This document shows, in pieces, positions 24,451 to 33,333 of a stretch of DNA of 64,000 nucleotides (position 1 is the stretch's first letter; every line of letters begins with the position of its first letter). The notes below the pieces were generated by a model. That model saw only the letters and a program-made list of their open reading frames with translations. It was not told the DNA's origin and searched no databases. A program made the position numbers and the translations under genes. Location of the stretch: NCBI RefSeq assembly GCF_000725625.1, contig NZ_JOHS01000001.1:310001-374000 (forward strand), read 5' to 3'. The DNA is from Streptomyces sp. NRRL F-6676 (GTDB taxonomy: Bacteria > Actinomycetota > Actinomycetes > Streptomycetales > Streptomycetaceae).

Positions 24451-26138
24451 CGCGACTCCCCGCGCAGCGGCCGCCCCGGGAACGCGTCGGTGCGCAGGGC
24501 ACCGTCCGCGACCACCGGCACCCCGCCCACGTACAGGTGCCGTACGCCGTGGGAGGGCCGCGTGGGATCGGCGTAGGTGGCGGCGTCGGTGACCGTCTCC
24601 GGGTCGAGGACCACCAGGTCGGCGTCGGCGCCGACCCCGAGGTGTCCCTTGGCGCGGGCGGCCGGGGCGACGTCGTCCAGGACGCGGGCGGGCAGGTAGG
24701 AGCAGCGCCGGAACGCCTCCGGCCAGCTCCAGGCGCCGGACTCGCGCACCATCAGGCGCAGTGTCTTGGCGAAGGTGCCCGCGGTACGCGGATGGGTCGT
24801 CCCGCCGGGCGGCAGTGGCCACTCGGTGCTCTCGTCGCTGCCGTCCGGCCAGAACACCGGCATCGCGTCGCTGGCCACGACGGCGTCCGGGAAGGCCAGC
24901 GCCCGCCGCAGCAGCGTCCGGTCGCCGGGGTCGTCCTCGTCGAGGAACTCCAGGAGGCAGGGTGCCCCCGGGTTCCGCGCGCGCAGCTGGCGCAGCCGCG
25001 CCTCGTCGGCGATCCGCTCGTCCGTCTCGACCATGATGACGCTCCCAGGGCCTGTTGCGAGAGTCCCGTCTGCCCCGCGACGCCATGCACGCTCCCCCAA
25101 GCTCTCGACTTCGCTCGAGCAGGGGGGACCCCCACTCGCCGCACCGGGCCCAGACCCAAGTACATCCAGTACGAAGGTCCGGGCCCGGCACGCCGAGAGC
25201 ACGCACCTGACGCCGCAGGGCCCGCCCTCCGGTCGGACGACGGGACTCTCGCAACAGGCCCTGGGCCCGAGCCCCTTGGCGCGCAGCCGCTCCGGGTCGA
25301 TGAACGCCGCACCGACCGCCGTGCTGCCCGCCCCGTACGGATACGCCTCCACCGTCACCCGCGAACCCGCCCGCCGCGACTCCGCCAGAGCCCCCAGGAC
25401 CCGGTCGAGGTGGCGGCCGGAGGTGCTGTTCACATGGCAGTGGTGCATCGCCGCCCCGGTCTCGGCCGCCGCGCGCACGACCTCCGCCGACCCGTCGACG
25501 GGCGTCGCCGGATCCACCTCGACCAGCTCGCGGACGTGGGTGAACGTCGGCACTCCGGCCCGCGCCGCCAGGCGGGCGACGGCGCGGAACTCCGCCGGGT
25601 CGCTGGCCGGCGCGTACCCCATGAGGATGCCGATGCCGAGGGCGCCGCCGGCCAGCTCGTCCTCCAGCAGGGAGAGCCAGGCGGCCAGCTCGCGCGGGGT
25701 GGAGGAGCGCTGCCAGCGCGGGTCGCCCAGCACCTCCATGCTCGACGCGAACCGGGCGTCCGGCGTGCGGCCGGTCAGGACCTGGGCCCGCGCGCCGCCC
25801 CAGGAGGCGGAGAAGCCGTAGTGCAGCGGGCGCCCCGCGGCGGCCGCCTCGGCGTAGGCGCGGGCGACCGGCATCAGCCCGGCCTCCAGGTCGAGCGCCG
25901 TGGTCACCCCGTCCATCGCCTGGAGCCGCTGCCCGGCGACGGAGTGCACATGACTGTGCAGATCGACGAAGCCGGGTCCGACGATCAGCCCGGCGGCCTC
26001 GACGACCGCCGCGCCGGGCGGCGCCTCGATGCCGGGGCCCACGGCGGCGATCCGGCCGCCGTCGACGAGCACGTCGGCCGGCCCGTCGAACCCCGTGCCC
26101 GGGTCGACGACCCGGCCACCGCGCAACAGCGTCTGCAT
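24447..26138 (-). CDS. N-acyl-D-amino-acid deacylase (D-aminoacylase) with a 74-residue MITE-derived insertion
   Basis: 563 residues in the amidohydrolase superfamily. The start reads LLRGGRVVDPGTGFDGPADV. The metal motif FVDLHSHVH lies at about residue 62. HHCHVNSTSGRHLDRVL, VEAYPYGAGST and AVVASDAMP are D-aminoacylase/dihydroorotase-like motifs, and the C-terminal strand ends KGHLGVGADADLVVLDP. Between KGLGP and GSVIMVETDERIAD the frame continues through an inserted 222-bp inverted-repeat element without a stop, adding 74 residues within the barrel. Without it the length would be about 489, normal for the family. ATG 26138 has a strong GAGGAGG site. Whether the enlarged enzyme folds is doubtful; downstream genes stay in phase. 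Confidence 0.88.
   Translation of the reverse strand: MQTLLRGGRVVDPGTGFDGPADVLVDGGRIAAVGPGIEAPPGAAVVEAAGLIVGPGFVDLHSHVHSVAGQRLQAMDGVTTALDLEAGLMPVARAYAEAAAAGRPLHYGFSASWGGARAQVLTGRTPDARFASSMEVLGDPRWQRSSTPRELAAWLSLLEDELAGGALGIGILMGYAPASDPAEFRAVARLAARAGVPTFTHVRELVEVDPATPVDGSAEVVRAAAETGAAMHHCHVNSTSGRHLDRVLGALAESRRAGSRVTVEAYPYGAGSTAVGAAFIDPERLRAKGLGPRACCESPVVRPEGGPCGVRCVLSACRARTFVLDVLGSGPGAASGGPPCSSEVESLGERAWRRGADGTLATGPGSVIMVETDERIADEARLRQLRARNPGAPCLLEFLDEDDPGDRTLLRRALAFPDAVVASDAMPVFWPDGSDESTEWPLPPGGTTHPRTAGTFAKTLRLMVRESGAWSWPEAFRRCSYLPARVLDDVAPAARAKGHLGVGADADLVVLDPETVTDAATYADPTRPSHGVRHLYVGGVPVVADGALRTDAFPGRPLRGESR
25044..25265. mobile_element. MITE-like element with 27-bp perfect terminal inverted repeats
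   Basis: The left end (25044-25070, starting CCCAGGGCCTGTTGCGAGAG) and the right end (25239-25265) are perfect reverse complements over 27 bp. The length is 222 bp with no transposase. GGCCTGTTGCGAGAGTC-type ends resemble IS5-group termini of Streptomyces. The interior holds the CTCCCCCAAGCTCTCGACTT element often seen in Streptomyces intergenic repeats. No clear target-site duplication is visible. It lies within the D-aminoacylase gene. Confidence 0.88.
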
Positions 26139-26280
26139 GGTCGCCTCCTCGGATACGCCCGTGGGTCCCGACCCTAGGAGCACGACCACCGCCTCGGTTC
26201 GTACGCACGAACGAATCGGCGCACCTCTGTCCGTGGTCCCGCACGAAGCGGATCGGCCGTGCGGCGGTGCGGGCGGGACG

Positions 26281-27288
26281 CTAGAGCGAGGGCGGGGTAC
26301 GGGCCATCGCCTGGGTGGGGGTCTCCCCGTACTGCCGTCTGAAGGCGCGGGTGAAGTGGCTGCCGTCCGCGAAGTGCCAGCGGGCGGCGGCCTCCGTGAC
26401 GCTGGGCCGGCCCCAGCGGGCGAGCAGCTCCCGCCGTGCGCGCTCCAGCCGTCTGCGCCGGATGTACGCCGCCACCGGCTCCCCGGTGCCGGCGAACGCG
26501 CGGTGCAGTGTGCGCGGGGAGACGTTGAGCCGGCGGGCGAGCGAGGCGGGGGTGAGGCCGGGGTCCGCCAGGTGTGCGTCGGCGAGGAGCATCGCGGCCC
26601 GGGCGAGCGCGGGGGCCAGCCGCGGCTCGGCGTCGTCGAACTCCTGCCGCAGCGCCCCCCGGGCGAGCTCCACCAGGGCGTCGCGCGAGGCGAGGATGGC
26701 AGGCCCGCCCAGTTCGCGCACCGTCTCGCGGACCATGCGGGCGTGCGCCCGCAGCACGCGCATCGCCGCGGAGTCGTTGGAGCCGAGGATCTGCCGGGTG
26801 TCGCGGGCGCCGTCGAGGACCGAGGTGGGCAGGATCAGCACCGTCGCGCGCGAGCCGGGCGCCACGTCGAACAGCGCGGGCGCGCCGTTGCGGCGGGCGA
26901 GGAACGACCCGGCCGCGACGGTGGCGCTCCCGCCGCGCCGGTCGAGCCCGACGAATCGCCAGGAACCCTCCGACATCAGATGCACGAGCACCCGGTCGCC
27001 GGGCTCCCGGGCCCCGGAGGGGCGCCCGACGAAGCGGGTGAAGCGCACCTCCGCGACGACCGCGTCATGGACCTTGGCCGCCCGGGCACCGATCCGGAAG
27101 GCACCGGACTCACCGGTGTCGAAGGACGGCAACGGCAGCGCCTCGCCCGTCTGCGCCTCCCACGCGCGCCGGAAGACGTCGAAGCCGCGGGCGCCGGATG
27201 CCGGTCCCGTGACGTCCGCGGTGAACGTCCGCCCCGCTCCGGGTACGGACCCCGACGCCGCTCCCGCATCCGGTCGTTGTGCTGTCAT
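26281..27288 (-). CDS. AraC family transcriptional regulator
   Basis: 335 residues. An AraC_binding_2-like N-terminal cupin region (about 25-195; FDVFRRAWEAQTG, then VLVHLMSEGSWRFVG) precedes two C-terminal HTH motifs (about 230-330), with LTPASLARRLNVSPRTLHRAF and the family signature HFADGSHFTRAFRRQYGETPTQ. ATG 27288 is divergent from an O-methyltransferase across 141 bp, so it may control that gene. The inducer is unknown. Confidence 0.93.
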   Translation of the reverse strand: MTAQRPDAGAASGSVPGAGRTFTADVTGPASGARGFDVFRRAWEAQTGEALPLPSFDTGESGAFRIGARAAKVHDAVVAEVRFTRFVGRPSGAREPGDRVLVHLMSEGSWRFVGLDRRGGSATVAAGSFLARRNGAPALFDVAPGSRATVLILPTSVLDGARDTRQILGSNDSAAMRVLRAHARMVRETVRELGGPAILASRDALVELARGALRQEFDDAEPRLAPALARAAMLLADAHLADPGLTPASLARRLNVSPRTLHRAFAGTGEPVAAYIRRRRLERARRELLARWGRPSVTEAAARWHFADGSHFTRAFRRQYGETPTQAMARTPPSL

Positions 27289-27429
27289 CGCCGTCCCGCC
27301 GTCGTTCCCCGCCGCCGACGCGGAAGTCCCGGCCACCCGGCACGCAGATGCATGCGTCCCCGCCCCAGCCGCGTCGACACTACAGACCTCTTTTTGTTGA
27401 CACCATCCGAGCCAACGAGGTTGCGCGCC

Positions 27430-28488
27430 ATGCCCGAGACCACCACACCCGAGACCACCACGCCCGAGACGGCACCCGAACCGCCCGCGGATGTCGTGCA
27501 GTTGATGAACATGCTCACCGGTGGCGCGGTCGTTCAGATCCTGCACGCCGTCGTCCGGCTCAACATCGTCGACCACCTCGCCGACGAGCCGCGGACGGCG
27601 AAGGAGGTGGCCGGACGCGAGAACAGCCACGAAGGCGCCACCTACCGACTGATGCGCGCGGCCGCCTCGCTGGGCGTGCTCAGCTACGAGGGGGACGGCC
27701 GCTTCGGCCTGACCGGGCGCGGACAGCTGCTGCGCGCCGGAGTGCCGGGCTCCCTGCGCTCCCTGCTGCTGATCCAGGCCGGACCGTCGCACTGGGGCGC
27801 CTGGGGCCTGTTCCCCGAGGCGGTGCGGGAAGGCGCGAGCCAGGTGAGGAAGGTGCTCGGCGAGGACATCTTCGACTACTACGGGCGGCCGGAGAACGCC
27901 GAGACGGCACGGGTGTTCGCCGACGCCATGAGCGACATGTCCGCCCTGGTGACCCACGGCGTGGCGGCCCGGGCCGACGTCAAGGGCGCCACCACGGCGG
28001 TCGACGTCGGCGGCGCCGACGGACACCTCGTCCTGACGCTGATGGAGACGGACCCGGCGCTGCGCGGTCAGGTGCTCGACCTGCCGCACGCCGTCGGGGG
28101 CGCGGTGCGGGAGGCCGGACGACGGGGCCTGTCCGACCGGTTCACCGGCGTGGGCGGCGACTTCTTCACCGAGGTGCCCACCGGGGACCTCCACCTGCTG
28201 AAGACGGTCCTGCACGACTGGGACGACGAGCGCTGTACGCGCATCCTGAGCAACTGCCGCGCCGCGAGCCGAGCGGGCGGACGTGCCCTGGTCGTCGAGA
28301 CGATCGTCGGCGAACTCGGCAAGCCCGACTTCGCCGCCATCTCCGACATGGCCATGCTCTGCGTCACGGGCGGCGTCGAGCGGGACCTCGACGAGTTCGA
28401 CGCCCTCTTCACCGCCACCGGGTGGCGGCGCGGCCGGACGTACCCGGTGGGCGGCGGCTACTCCTGCATGGAGGTGGAGGCGGTCTGA
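27430..28488 (+). CDS. SAM-dependent O-methyltransferase (plant-type/hydroxyneurosporene family)
   Basis: 352 residues. The N-terminal helical dimerisation domain (about 20-105) includes LHAVVRLNIVDHLADEPRTA. The Rossmann methyltransferase domain has the SAM-binding motif AVDVGGADGHLVLTLM (about residue 190) and the catalytic region LLKTVLHDWDDERCTRIL, whose His is the usual general base of this O-methyltransferase class. The very N-terminus repeats PETTT. ATG 27430 is used, with a weak GAGG site. It is not linked to an obvious biosynthetic cluster; AraC is divergent and LysR convergent. The substrate is probably a small aromatic or polyketide hydroxyl. Confidence 0.9.
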   Translation: MPETTTPETTTPETAPEPPADVVQLMNMLTGGAVVQILHAVVRLNIVDHLADEPRTAKEVAGRENSHEGATYRLMRAAASLGVLSYEGDGRFGLTGRGQLLRAGVPGSLRSLLLIQAGPSHWGAWGLFPEAVREGASQVRKVLGEDIFDYYGRPENAETARVFADAMSDMSALVTHGVAARADVKGATTAVDVGGADGHLVLTLMETDPALRGQVLDLPHAVGGAVREAGRRGLSDRFTGVGGDFFTEVPTGDLHLLKTVLHDWDDERCTRILSNCRAASRAGGRALVVETIVGELGKPDFAAISDMAMLCVTGGVERDLDEFDALFTATGWRRGRTYPVGGGYSCMEVEAV

Positions 28489-28542
28489 CCGTCCCGGCCC
28501 ACGGCGCTGGCGCTCATCGGGTGGCGGGTGCCGGCGCCCCGG

Positions 28543-29460
28543 TCATCGGGTGGCGGGCGCCGCCGCCGCGGTCATGAGGTGGTGGGTGCGTTCGCGCAGC
28601 AACCGGTGGGTGCGGTCGTGGTGGTTGCGCGGGTGCCAGGCCATGCCGATCGTCAGCGGCGGCAGCTCCAGCGGGATCGGGAAGGTGCGCAGCCCGAGCG
28701 CGTCGAGCATCCGCCGCCCCAGTCCGGCCGGGGCGACGCAGACGACGTCGGTCTCGCGGGCCATGAACAGCGCGCTCGCGAAGGTGGGCACCACGGCGAC
28801 CACGCGCCGGCTCAGGCCGAGGTCCGCGAGCCGGTCGTCGATCGGCCCGTGGGTCCGGCCGCGCCGGGACACGGCGATGTGGTCGGCGGCGGCGAACCGC
28901 CGTGCCGTCACGGTCCGCGCCGCAGCCAGCGGATGCTCCGGCCGTACCGCGCCGACCAGCGTCTCCGTGACCAGCGCCGCCGAGCGGATCTCGGGGTCGC
29001 CGGGCCGGATGATGCCGATCTCCAGATCCACCAGCCCCTCCCGCAGGGCGGGGGTGTCCTCGACGCTCTCCGGCCGCAGCCGCAGCGAGATACCGGGGGC
29101 CTGGACCCGCAGATCGTCGATGAGGGACGGCAGGAACGTCGTGGACAGCATGTCCGTGACCTGTAGATCGAACATGCGGACGGCGGTACGGGGGTCGGCG
29201 ACGGCCGACGGCGCGAACAGTGCCCGTGCCCGGGCGGCGACCGCGTGCACCTCACCGCGCAGCTCCAACGCCCGGGGTGTGGGCACGAGTTCCCGTCCCG
29301 CGCGGACGAGGAGCGGGTCGCCGAAGGCGCGCCGCAACCGGCCCAGGGCGCGGCTGACGGCCGGCGGCGAGGTGTGCAGCCGTTCCGCGGCCCGCGTCAC
29401 GCTGTTCTCGGCGAGCAGCGCGTCCAGCACCTCGACGAGGTTCAGATCGACGTGATCCAT
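28543..29460 (-). CDS. LysR family transcriptional regulator
   Basis: 305 residues. The N-terminal LysR HTH (about 5-65) reads LVEVLDALLAENSVTRAAER followed by LHTSPPAVSRALGRLR, and the substrate-binding domain follows (about 90-295). ATG 29460 gives the canonical MDHVDLNL start (NodD/LinR-like subgroup); the upstream extension to 29526 is not conserved-looking. It is convergent with the O-methyltransferase gene. No target can be assigned from the window. Confidence 0.92.
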   Translation of the reverse strand: MDHVDLNLVEVLDALLAENSVTRAAERLHTSPPAVSRALGRLRRAFGDPLLVRAGRELVPTPRALELRGEVHAVAARARALFAPSAVADPRTAVRMFDLQVTDMLSTTFLPSLIDDLRVQAPGISLRLRPESVEDTPALREGLVDLEIGIIRPGDPEIRSAALVTETLVGAVRPEHPLAAARTVTARRFAAADHIAVSRRGRTHGPIDDRLADLGLSRRVVAVVPTFASALFMARETDVVCVAPAGLGRRMLDALGLRTFPIPLELPPLTIGMAWHPRNHHDRTHRLLRERTHHLMTAAAAPATR

Positions 29461-29593
29461 GCGCCGATTGTCGTGGCCGGTTGCCGTATCCGCAATCATC
29501 CCTGGGCACGGTTGCTCCATGGTCAATCGGCAGCCGGCGGCCCGGGGCCCGGACGGGTCGTGCCGTCAGGACCCGGGACCGCCGGCGCGACGG

Positions 29594-30925
29594 TCAGGCC
29601 ACCGTCACGTCGGCCAGCAGGGAGCGGTGGATCTCCTCCGCCCTGATCGCGACCGTCGACAGCAGGGTGCTGGTCAGGCCGTGGGTGTGCTCGGTGCCGC
29701 CCTGGAGGTAGATGCCGGCGGTGAGTTCCGGCACCGTCTCCACCCGGTGGTCCCGGCCCACGCGTACCGCGTCCCCGTCGTCGCGGAGGCAGAACTTGGC
29801 CGCCGGGCCGAGCAGGGTGGCGAGGTCGCGGGGCCGGTAGCCGGTGGCGAGCACCAGCACATCGGCGGGGAGCACCTGGTGCTCGCCGGTGGGCAGGAAC
29901 TCCACGGCCACGTCCAGTCCGCCCGCGTCGCCGGGACGCACCTCGCGGACACGGGAGACGTTGAGGAAGCGCAGCCGCTCCCGTCCGGCCACCTTCTCCC
30001 GGTACGAGGCGGCGTACAGCGACTCGATCAACTCCATGTCGACGACGGAGTAGTTGGTGGAGCGGTGGTAGTCGAGCAGGGACTGCTTCACCTCGGGCGG
30101 CGAGGAGAAGTAGACGTCCACCGCCTCCGGGTCGAAGATCCGGTTGGCGAACGGGCTGTCGTCGGCGGGCGTGTAGCCGTACTTCGCGAAGACCGAGCAC
30201 ACCTCCGCCTCGGGGAAGGTGCGGTGCAGATAGTCCACCGCCTCGGCGGCGCTCTGCCCGGCGCCGAGCACGACGGCCCTGCGCACCGGCCGTCCCTCGG
30301 CGGCGAGTTGAGCCGCGCGAGGCAGCAACTGACTGGTGTGCCAGACGTGTTCGGACAGCTCCAGACCCGGTGGCACGTGCGGTTCCAGGCCCATGGCGAC
30401 GCTGATGTTGCGGGCCCGGTACGTCACGGTCGCGTCCGGATCCGTGGCGTCACGGCAGGTGATCTCGAAGAGGTCCATCCGGCCGGCGGCGTCGCGCACC
30501 GGGGTGACGGTGACGGCCTCGCTGCCGTAGGAGACCAGGTGGGAGACGCGCGTGGCGGCCCACTCGAAGTACTCGTGGAACTCCATCCGCAGCGGGAACA
30601 GCGTCTTCTGGTTCAAGAAGTCGATCAGTCTGCCGCGTTCGCGCAGGAAGCACAGGAAGCTGTAGTCGCTCGCCGGATTGCGCAGGGTCACCAGGTCCTT
30701 GAGGAACGACACCTGCATCGTGGCGTCGTCGATCAGCATGCCCCGGTGCCAGCCGAAGCGCGGCTGGCGTTCCAGGAACAGGGCGCTCAGACGGCGGCCG
30801 GCGCCGGCGTTCGCGTTGTGCTCCTCGACTGCCACGGACAGGGCGAGATTTGACGGGCCGAAACCGATCCCGACGATGTCGTGGACGTCGTGGACGGCAT
30901 CGGAACCCATGACCGGTGATTTCAC
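29594..30925 (-). CDS. L-ornithine N5-monooxygenase of the siderophore cluster
   Basis: 443 residues; FAD- and NADPH-dependent N-hydroxylase of the CchB/PvdA/SidA family making N5-hydroxy-L-ornithine. The FAD motif is GIGFGPSNLALSVA (with Pro instead of the third Gly, as typical for N-hydroxylases), followed by WHRGMLIDDATMQVSFLKDLVT. The NADPH motif is VVLGAGQSAAEAV, and the C-terminal substrate motif LVLATGYRP is present. GTG 30925 (after GGGAGG) or ATG 30910 may be the start. It shares an iron box with the divergent formyltransferase, so it should be induced by iron starvation. It supplies the hydroxamate precursors for the NRPS. Confidence 0.95.
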   Translation of the reverse strand: MKSPVMGSDAVHDVHDIVGIGFGPSNLALSVAVEEHNANAGAGRRLSALFLERQPRFGWHRGMLIDDATMQVSFLKDLVTLRNPASDYSFLCFLRERGRLIDFLNQKTLFPLRMEFHEYFEWAATRVSHLVSYGSEAVTVTPVRDAAGRMDLFEITCRDATDPDATVTYRARNISVAMGLEPHVPPGLELSEHVWHTSQLLPRAAQLAAEGRPVRRAVVLGAGQSAAEAVDYLHRTFPEAEVCSVFAKYGYTPADDSPFANRIFDPEAVDVYFSSPPEVKQSLLDYHRSTNYSVVDMELIESLYAASYREKVAGRERLRFLNVSRVREVRPGDAGGLDVAVEFLPTGEHQVLPADVLVLATGYRPRDLATLLGPAAKFCLRDDGDAVRVGRDHRVETVPELTAGIYLQGGTEHTHGLTSTLLSTVAIRAEEIHRSLLADVTVA

Positions 30926-30961
30926 CTATGCATCGCCTCCCTCAGGCACCCACATGCTAGA

Positions 30962-30980
30962 TAAGGTAAGGCTAACCTTG
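30962..30980. promoter_or_regulatory. Iron box (DmdR/IdeR) between hydroxylase and formyltransferase genes
   Basis: TAAGGTAAGGCTAACCTTG matches the TTAGGTTAGGCTAACCTAA consensus closely. It lies 37 bp upstream of the hydroxylase start and 31 bp upstream of the formyltransferase start and should repress both when iron is sufficient. Confidence 0.88.
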
Positions 30981-31010
30981 CAATGGAGTCGTGGGAGAGG
31001 AAGGTTCGCC

Positions 31011-31964
31011 ATGAGGGTCGTCATGCTCGGCTACCAGACCTGGGGGCACCGCACGCTGGGGGCCCTGCTCGACTCGGAGCACGAGGTCGTCCTCGTCCTC
31101 ACCCATCCGAGGAGCGAGCACGCGTACGAGAAGATCTGGGACGACAACGTCGCCGAACTCGCCGAGAAGCACGGCGTGCCCGTCCTGCTGCGGAACCGCC
31201 CCGACGACGCCGAACTCCTCGCCGCGGTACGGGAGGCACGGCCGGACATCATCGTCGCCAACAACTGGCGCACCTGGCTCCCGCCGGAGCTGTTCGACCT
31301 GCCGCCGCACGGCACGCTCAACATCCACGACTCGCTGCTGCCGGCGTACGCCGGCTTCTCGCCGATCATCTGGGCGCTGCTCAACGGGGAGGAGCGGGTG
31401 GGGGTGACGGCGCACCGGATGAACGCGGAACTCGACGCGGGGGATGTGCTGGTGCAGCGGTCGGTGCCGGTGGGGCCGACGGACACCGCCACCGATCTGT
31501 TCCACCGCACGGTCGACCTCATCGCGCCCCTCGTGCGCGAGTCCCTCGACCTGATCGCCTCCGGCCGGGACGCCGGGCGGTGGCTGCCGCAGGACCGGGC
31601 CAGGGCCAGCTTCTTCCACAAACGCTCGGCCGAGGACAGCCGGATCGACTGGAGCTGGCCCGCGGAGCGCCTGGAGCGGCTCGTACGGGCCCAGTCGGAC
31701 CCGTACCCGAACGCGTACGCCTTCCATCGCGGGGAGCGGCTGCGGATCGTCTCCGCGGGGGTCTCCGAGGGGCGCTACGGGGGCACGCCGGGCCGCATCT
31801 TCATCCGCGAGGGCGACGGCGTGGTCGTCGTCGCGGGCGCGGACGCGTACACCGGCCGGTGCCGGGGGCTGTTGGTGCGGCGGGTGCGCACGGACGACGG
31901 TGCGGAGTACTCGGCGGCCGAGTACTTCCCCACGATGGGGGGCTACCTGACGTCGCACCCCTGA
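31011..31964 (+). CDS. Formyltransferase (CchA-like, methionyl-tRNA formyltransferase family)
   Basis: 317 residues. The N-terminal formyltransferase fold contains the folate/catalytic motif NIHDSLLPAYAGFSPIIWALLNGE (Asn-His...Asp pattern) and GVTAHRMNAELDAGDVLVQ with the catalytic Asp. A small C-terminal OB-like domain follows (about 205-315). In the coelichelin pathway the homologue CchA formylates N5-hydroxyornithine using 10-formyl-tetrahydrofolate; the same role is inferred here. ATG 31011 follows a GAGAGGAAGG site and an iron box. Confidence 0.93.
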   Translation: MRVVMLGYQTWGHRTLGALLDSEHEVVLVLTHPRSEHAYEKIWDDNVAELAEKHGVPVLLRNRPDDAELLAAVREARPDIIVANNWRTWLPPELFDLPPHGTLNIHDSLLPAYAGFSPIIWALLNGEERVGVTAHRMNAELDAGDVLVQRSVPVGPTDTATDLFHRTVDLIAPLVRESLDLIASGRDAGRWLPQDRARASFFHKRSAEDSRIDWSWPAERLERLVRAQSDPYPNAYAFHRGERLRIVSAGVSEGRYGGTPGRIFIREGDGVVVVAGADAYTGRCRGLLVRRVRTDDGAEYSAAEYFPTMGGYLTSHP

Positions 31965-32029
31965 GCTGGCGCGGAACCCTCGCCGACGGGGGGCGCCCTC
32001 CCGGGGGCGCCTTCCCGGGCGGGGAGTCC

Positions 32030-32098
32030 GCCTGACGGCGGGAAGCGCCCTCCGGGCGGGGAGTGCGCCTGACGGCGGGAAGCGCCCTCCGGGCGGGG
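32030..32098. repeat. Tandem direct repeat, 37-bp period
   Basis: A 32-bp sequence beginning GCCTGACGGCGGGAAGCGCC occurs at 32030-32061 and 32067-32098. It lies just after the formyltransferase gene in the gene-free stretch 31965-32450. Confidence 0.8.
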
Positions 32099-32140
32099 TG
32101 GTACGGCTCGTGGGCGGCTGCGGGCCGTCCCTGGCTGGTC

Positions 32141-32416
32141 GCGCAGTTCCCCGCGCCCCTGAAAGACACGGGTCACCCCCCGCCAGAAACGCGAGGAATC
32201 CCACACCCCACCACGATCCACCCGCACTCACTCACGCACGGAACCTCCCACCCCCTCAGGGGCGCGGGGAACTGCGCGGGCAACCACGACTCACCCGTAC
32301 TCACCGACGCACCGAACCCCCACCCCCCTAGGGGCGCGGGGAACTGCGCGAGTGACCACGATGCGCCTGCACGTGCTAACGCGCAGGACCACCCCCGGGG
32401 GCGCGAGGAACCGCGC
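32141..32416. repeat. Four copies of the Streptomyces AGGGGCGCGGGGAACTGCGC repeat
   Basis: Copies are at 32141-32160 (inverted), 32258-32277, 32330-32349 and, diverged, 32397-32416. This short sequence is widespread between Streptomyces genes. The inverted first copy can pair with the later ones, so the convergent formyltransferase and ABC genes may be separated by a large hairpin terminator. No gene is seen in the stretch. Confidence 0.8.
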
Positions 32417-32450
32417 GGGTGGTGTGGGGGGCGTCGGTCCCGGTGGGGCG

Positions 32451-33329
32451 TCAGGTGGCGGGGGCCAAGTCCCCGCCGTCGTGGTGGCGGCCCAGGGGGA
32501 TGACCAGGGGGGTGCCACTGACCGGGTCGGTGGAGACGCGGCAGCGGAGGCCGAACACGTCCTCCACCATCCCCTCCGTGACGACCTCCCCCGGCACTCC
32601 CTCGGCCACGATCCGCCCCGCCTTCATCGCGATGACATGGTCGGCGTACCGACACGCCTGGTTGAGATCGTGCAGCACCATCACCACCGTGCGCCCCTCG
32701 CCCCGGTTGAGGTCGGTGATGAGGTCCAGCACATCGATCTGGTGGGCGAGGTCGAGATACGTCGTCGGCTCGTCCAGGAGCAGGATCGGCGTGCCCTGGG
32801 CGACGGCCATGGCGATCCACGCCCGCTGCCGCTGACCGCCGGACAGCTCGTCGACGGGACGGTCGGCGAGCTCCGTCAGCCCGGTGGCCGTCAGAGCCCC
32901 CCGCACCGCCTCCTCGTCGGCGGCCGACCACTGCCGCCACCAGGTCTGGTGCGGCGAGCGCCCCCGGCCCACCAGATCACCGACCGTCAGCCCCTCGGGC
33001 GCCACCGGCGACTGCGGCAGGATGCCGAGCTTGCGGGCCAGCTCACGGCTCGGCACGGTCCTGAGCGCGGCCCCGTCCAGCTCCACCACGCCCCGCCGCG
33101 GCGCCAGCAGCCGGGCCAGCGCCCGCAACAGGGTCGACTTGCCGCACGCGTTGGCCCCGACGATCGCCGTGATCCGCCCCGTCGGCACGGTGAGGTCCAG
33201 GCCCTCCACCACCGTCCGCCCGTCGTAGGCGAGATGGAGGTCCTCGGCCCGCAACTCGGGCCCGGAGGCGGCCTTCCCGGGAGCCGGCTCCGCGAGCGGC
33301 GGCCGCGTCCGGTGAGCGGTGGTCGACAT
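32451..33329 (-). CDS. Ferric-siderophore ABC transporter ATP-binding protein
   Basis: 292 residues. Walker A is [13 protein letters not shown] (Gly-to-Cys variant but GKS retained), the signature is [18 protein letters not shown], Walker B is [16 protein letters not shown] and the switch His is in [15 protein letters not shown]. This is the FepC/FhuC/CchE class. It is the last gene of the three-gene uptake operon behind the iron box at 35506-35524. It powers import of the ferric hydroxamate with the two permeases and the separately encoded binding lipoprotein. Confidence 0.95.
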   Translation of the reverse strand: MSTTAHRTRPPLAEPAPGKAASGPELRAEDLHLAYDGRTVVEGLDLTVPTGRITAIVGANACGKSTLLRALARLLAPRRGVVELDGAALRTVPSRELARKLGILPQSPVAPEGLTVGDLVGRGRSPHQTWWRQWSAADEEAVRGALTATGLTELADRPVDELSGGQRQRAWIAMAVAQGTPILLLDEPTTYLDLAHQIDVLDLITDLNRGEGRTVVMVLHDLNQACRYADHVIAMKAGRIVAEGVPGEVVTEGMVEDVFGLRCRVSTDPVSGTPLVIPLGRHHDGGDLAPAT

Positions 33330-33333
33330 GCGG

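Noticed and set aside
25044..25265. A natural extra subdomain of the D-aminoacylase
   Set aside because: The DNA has 27-bp perfect inverted ends and known-type Streptomyces repeat sequence inside, so it is an inserted element.
27397..27402. TTGACA as a -35 box for the O-methyltransferase gene
   Set aside because: A -10 at normal spacing would fall at the start codon, and no matching hexamer is visible there.
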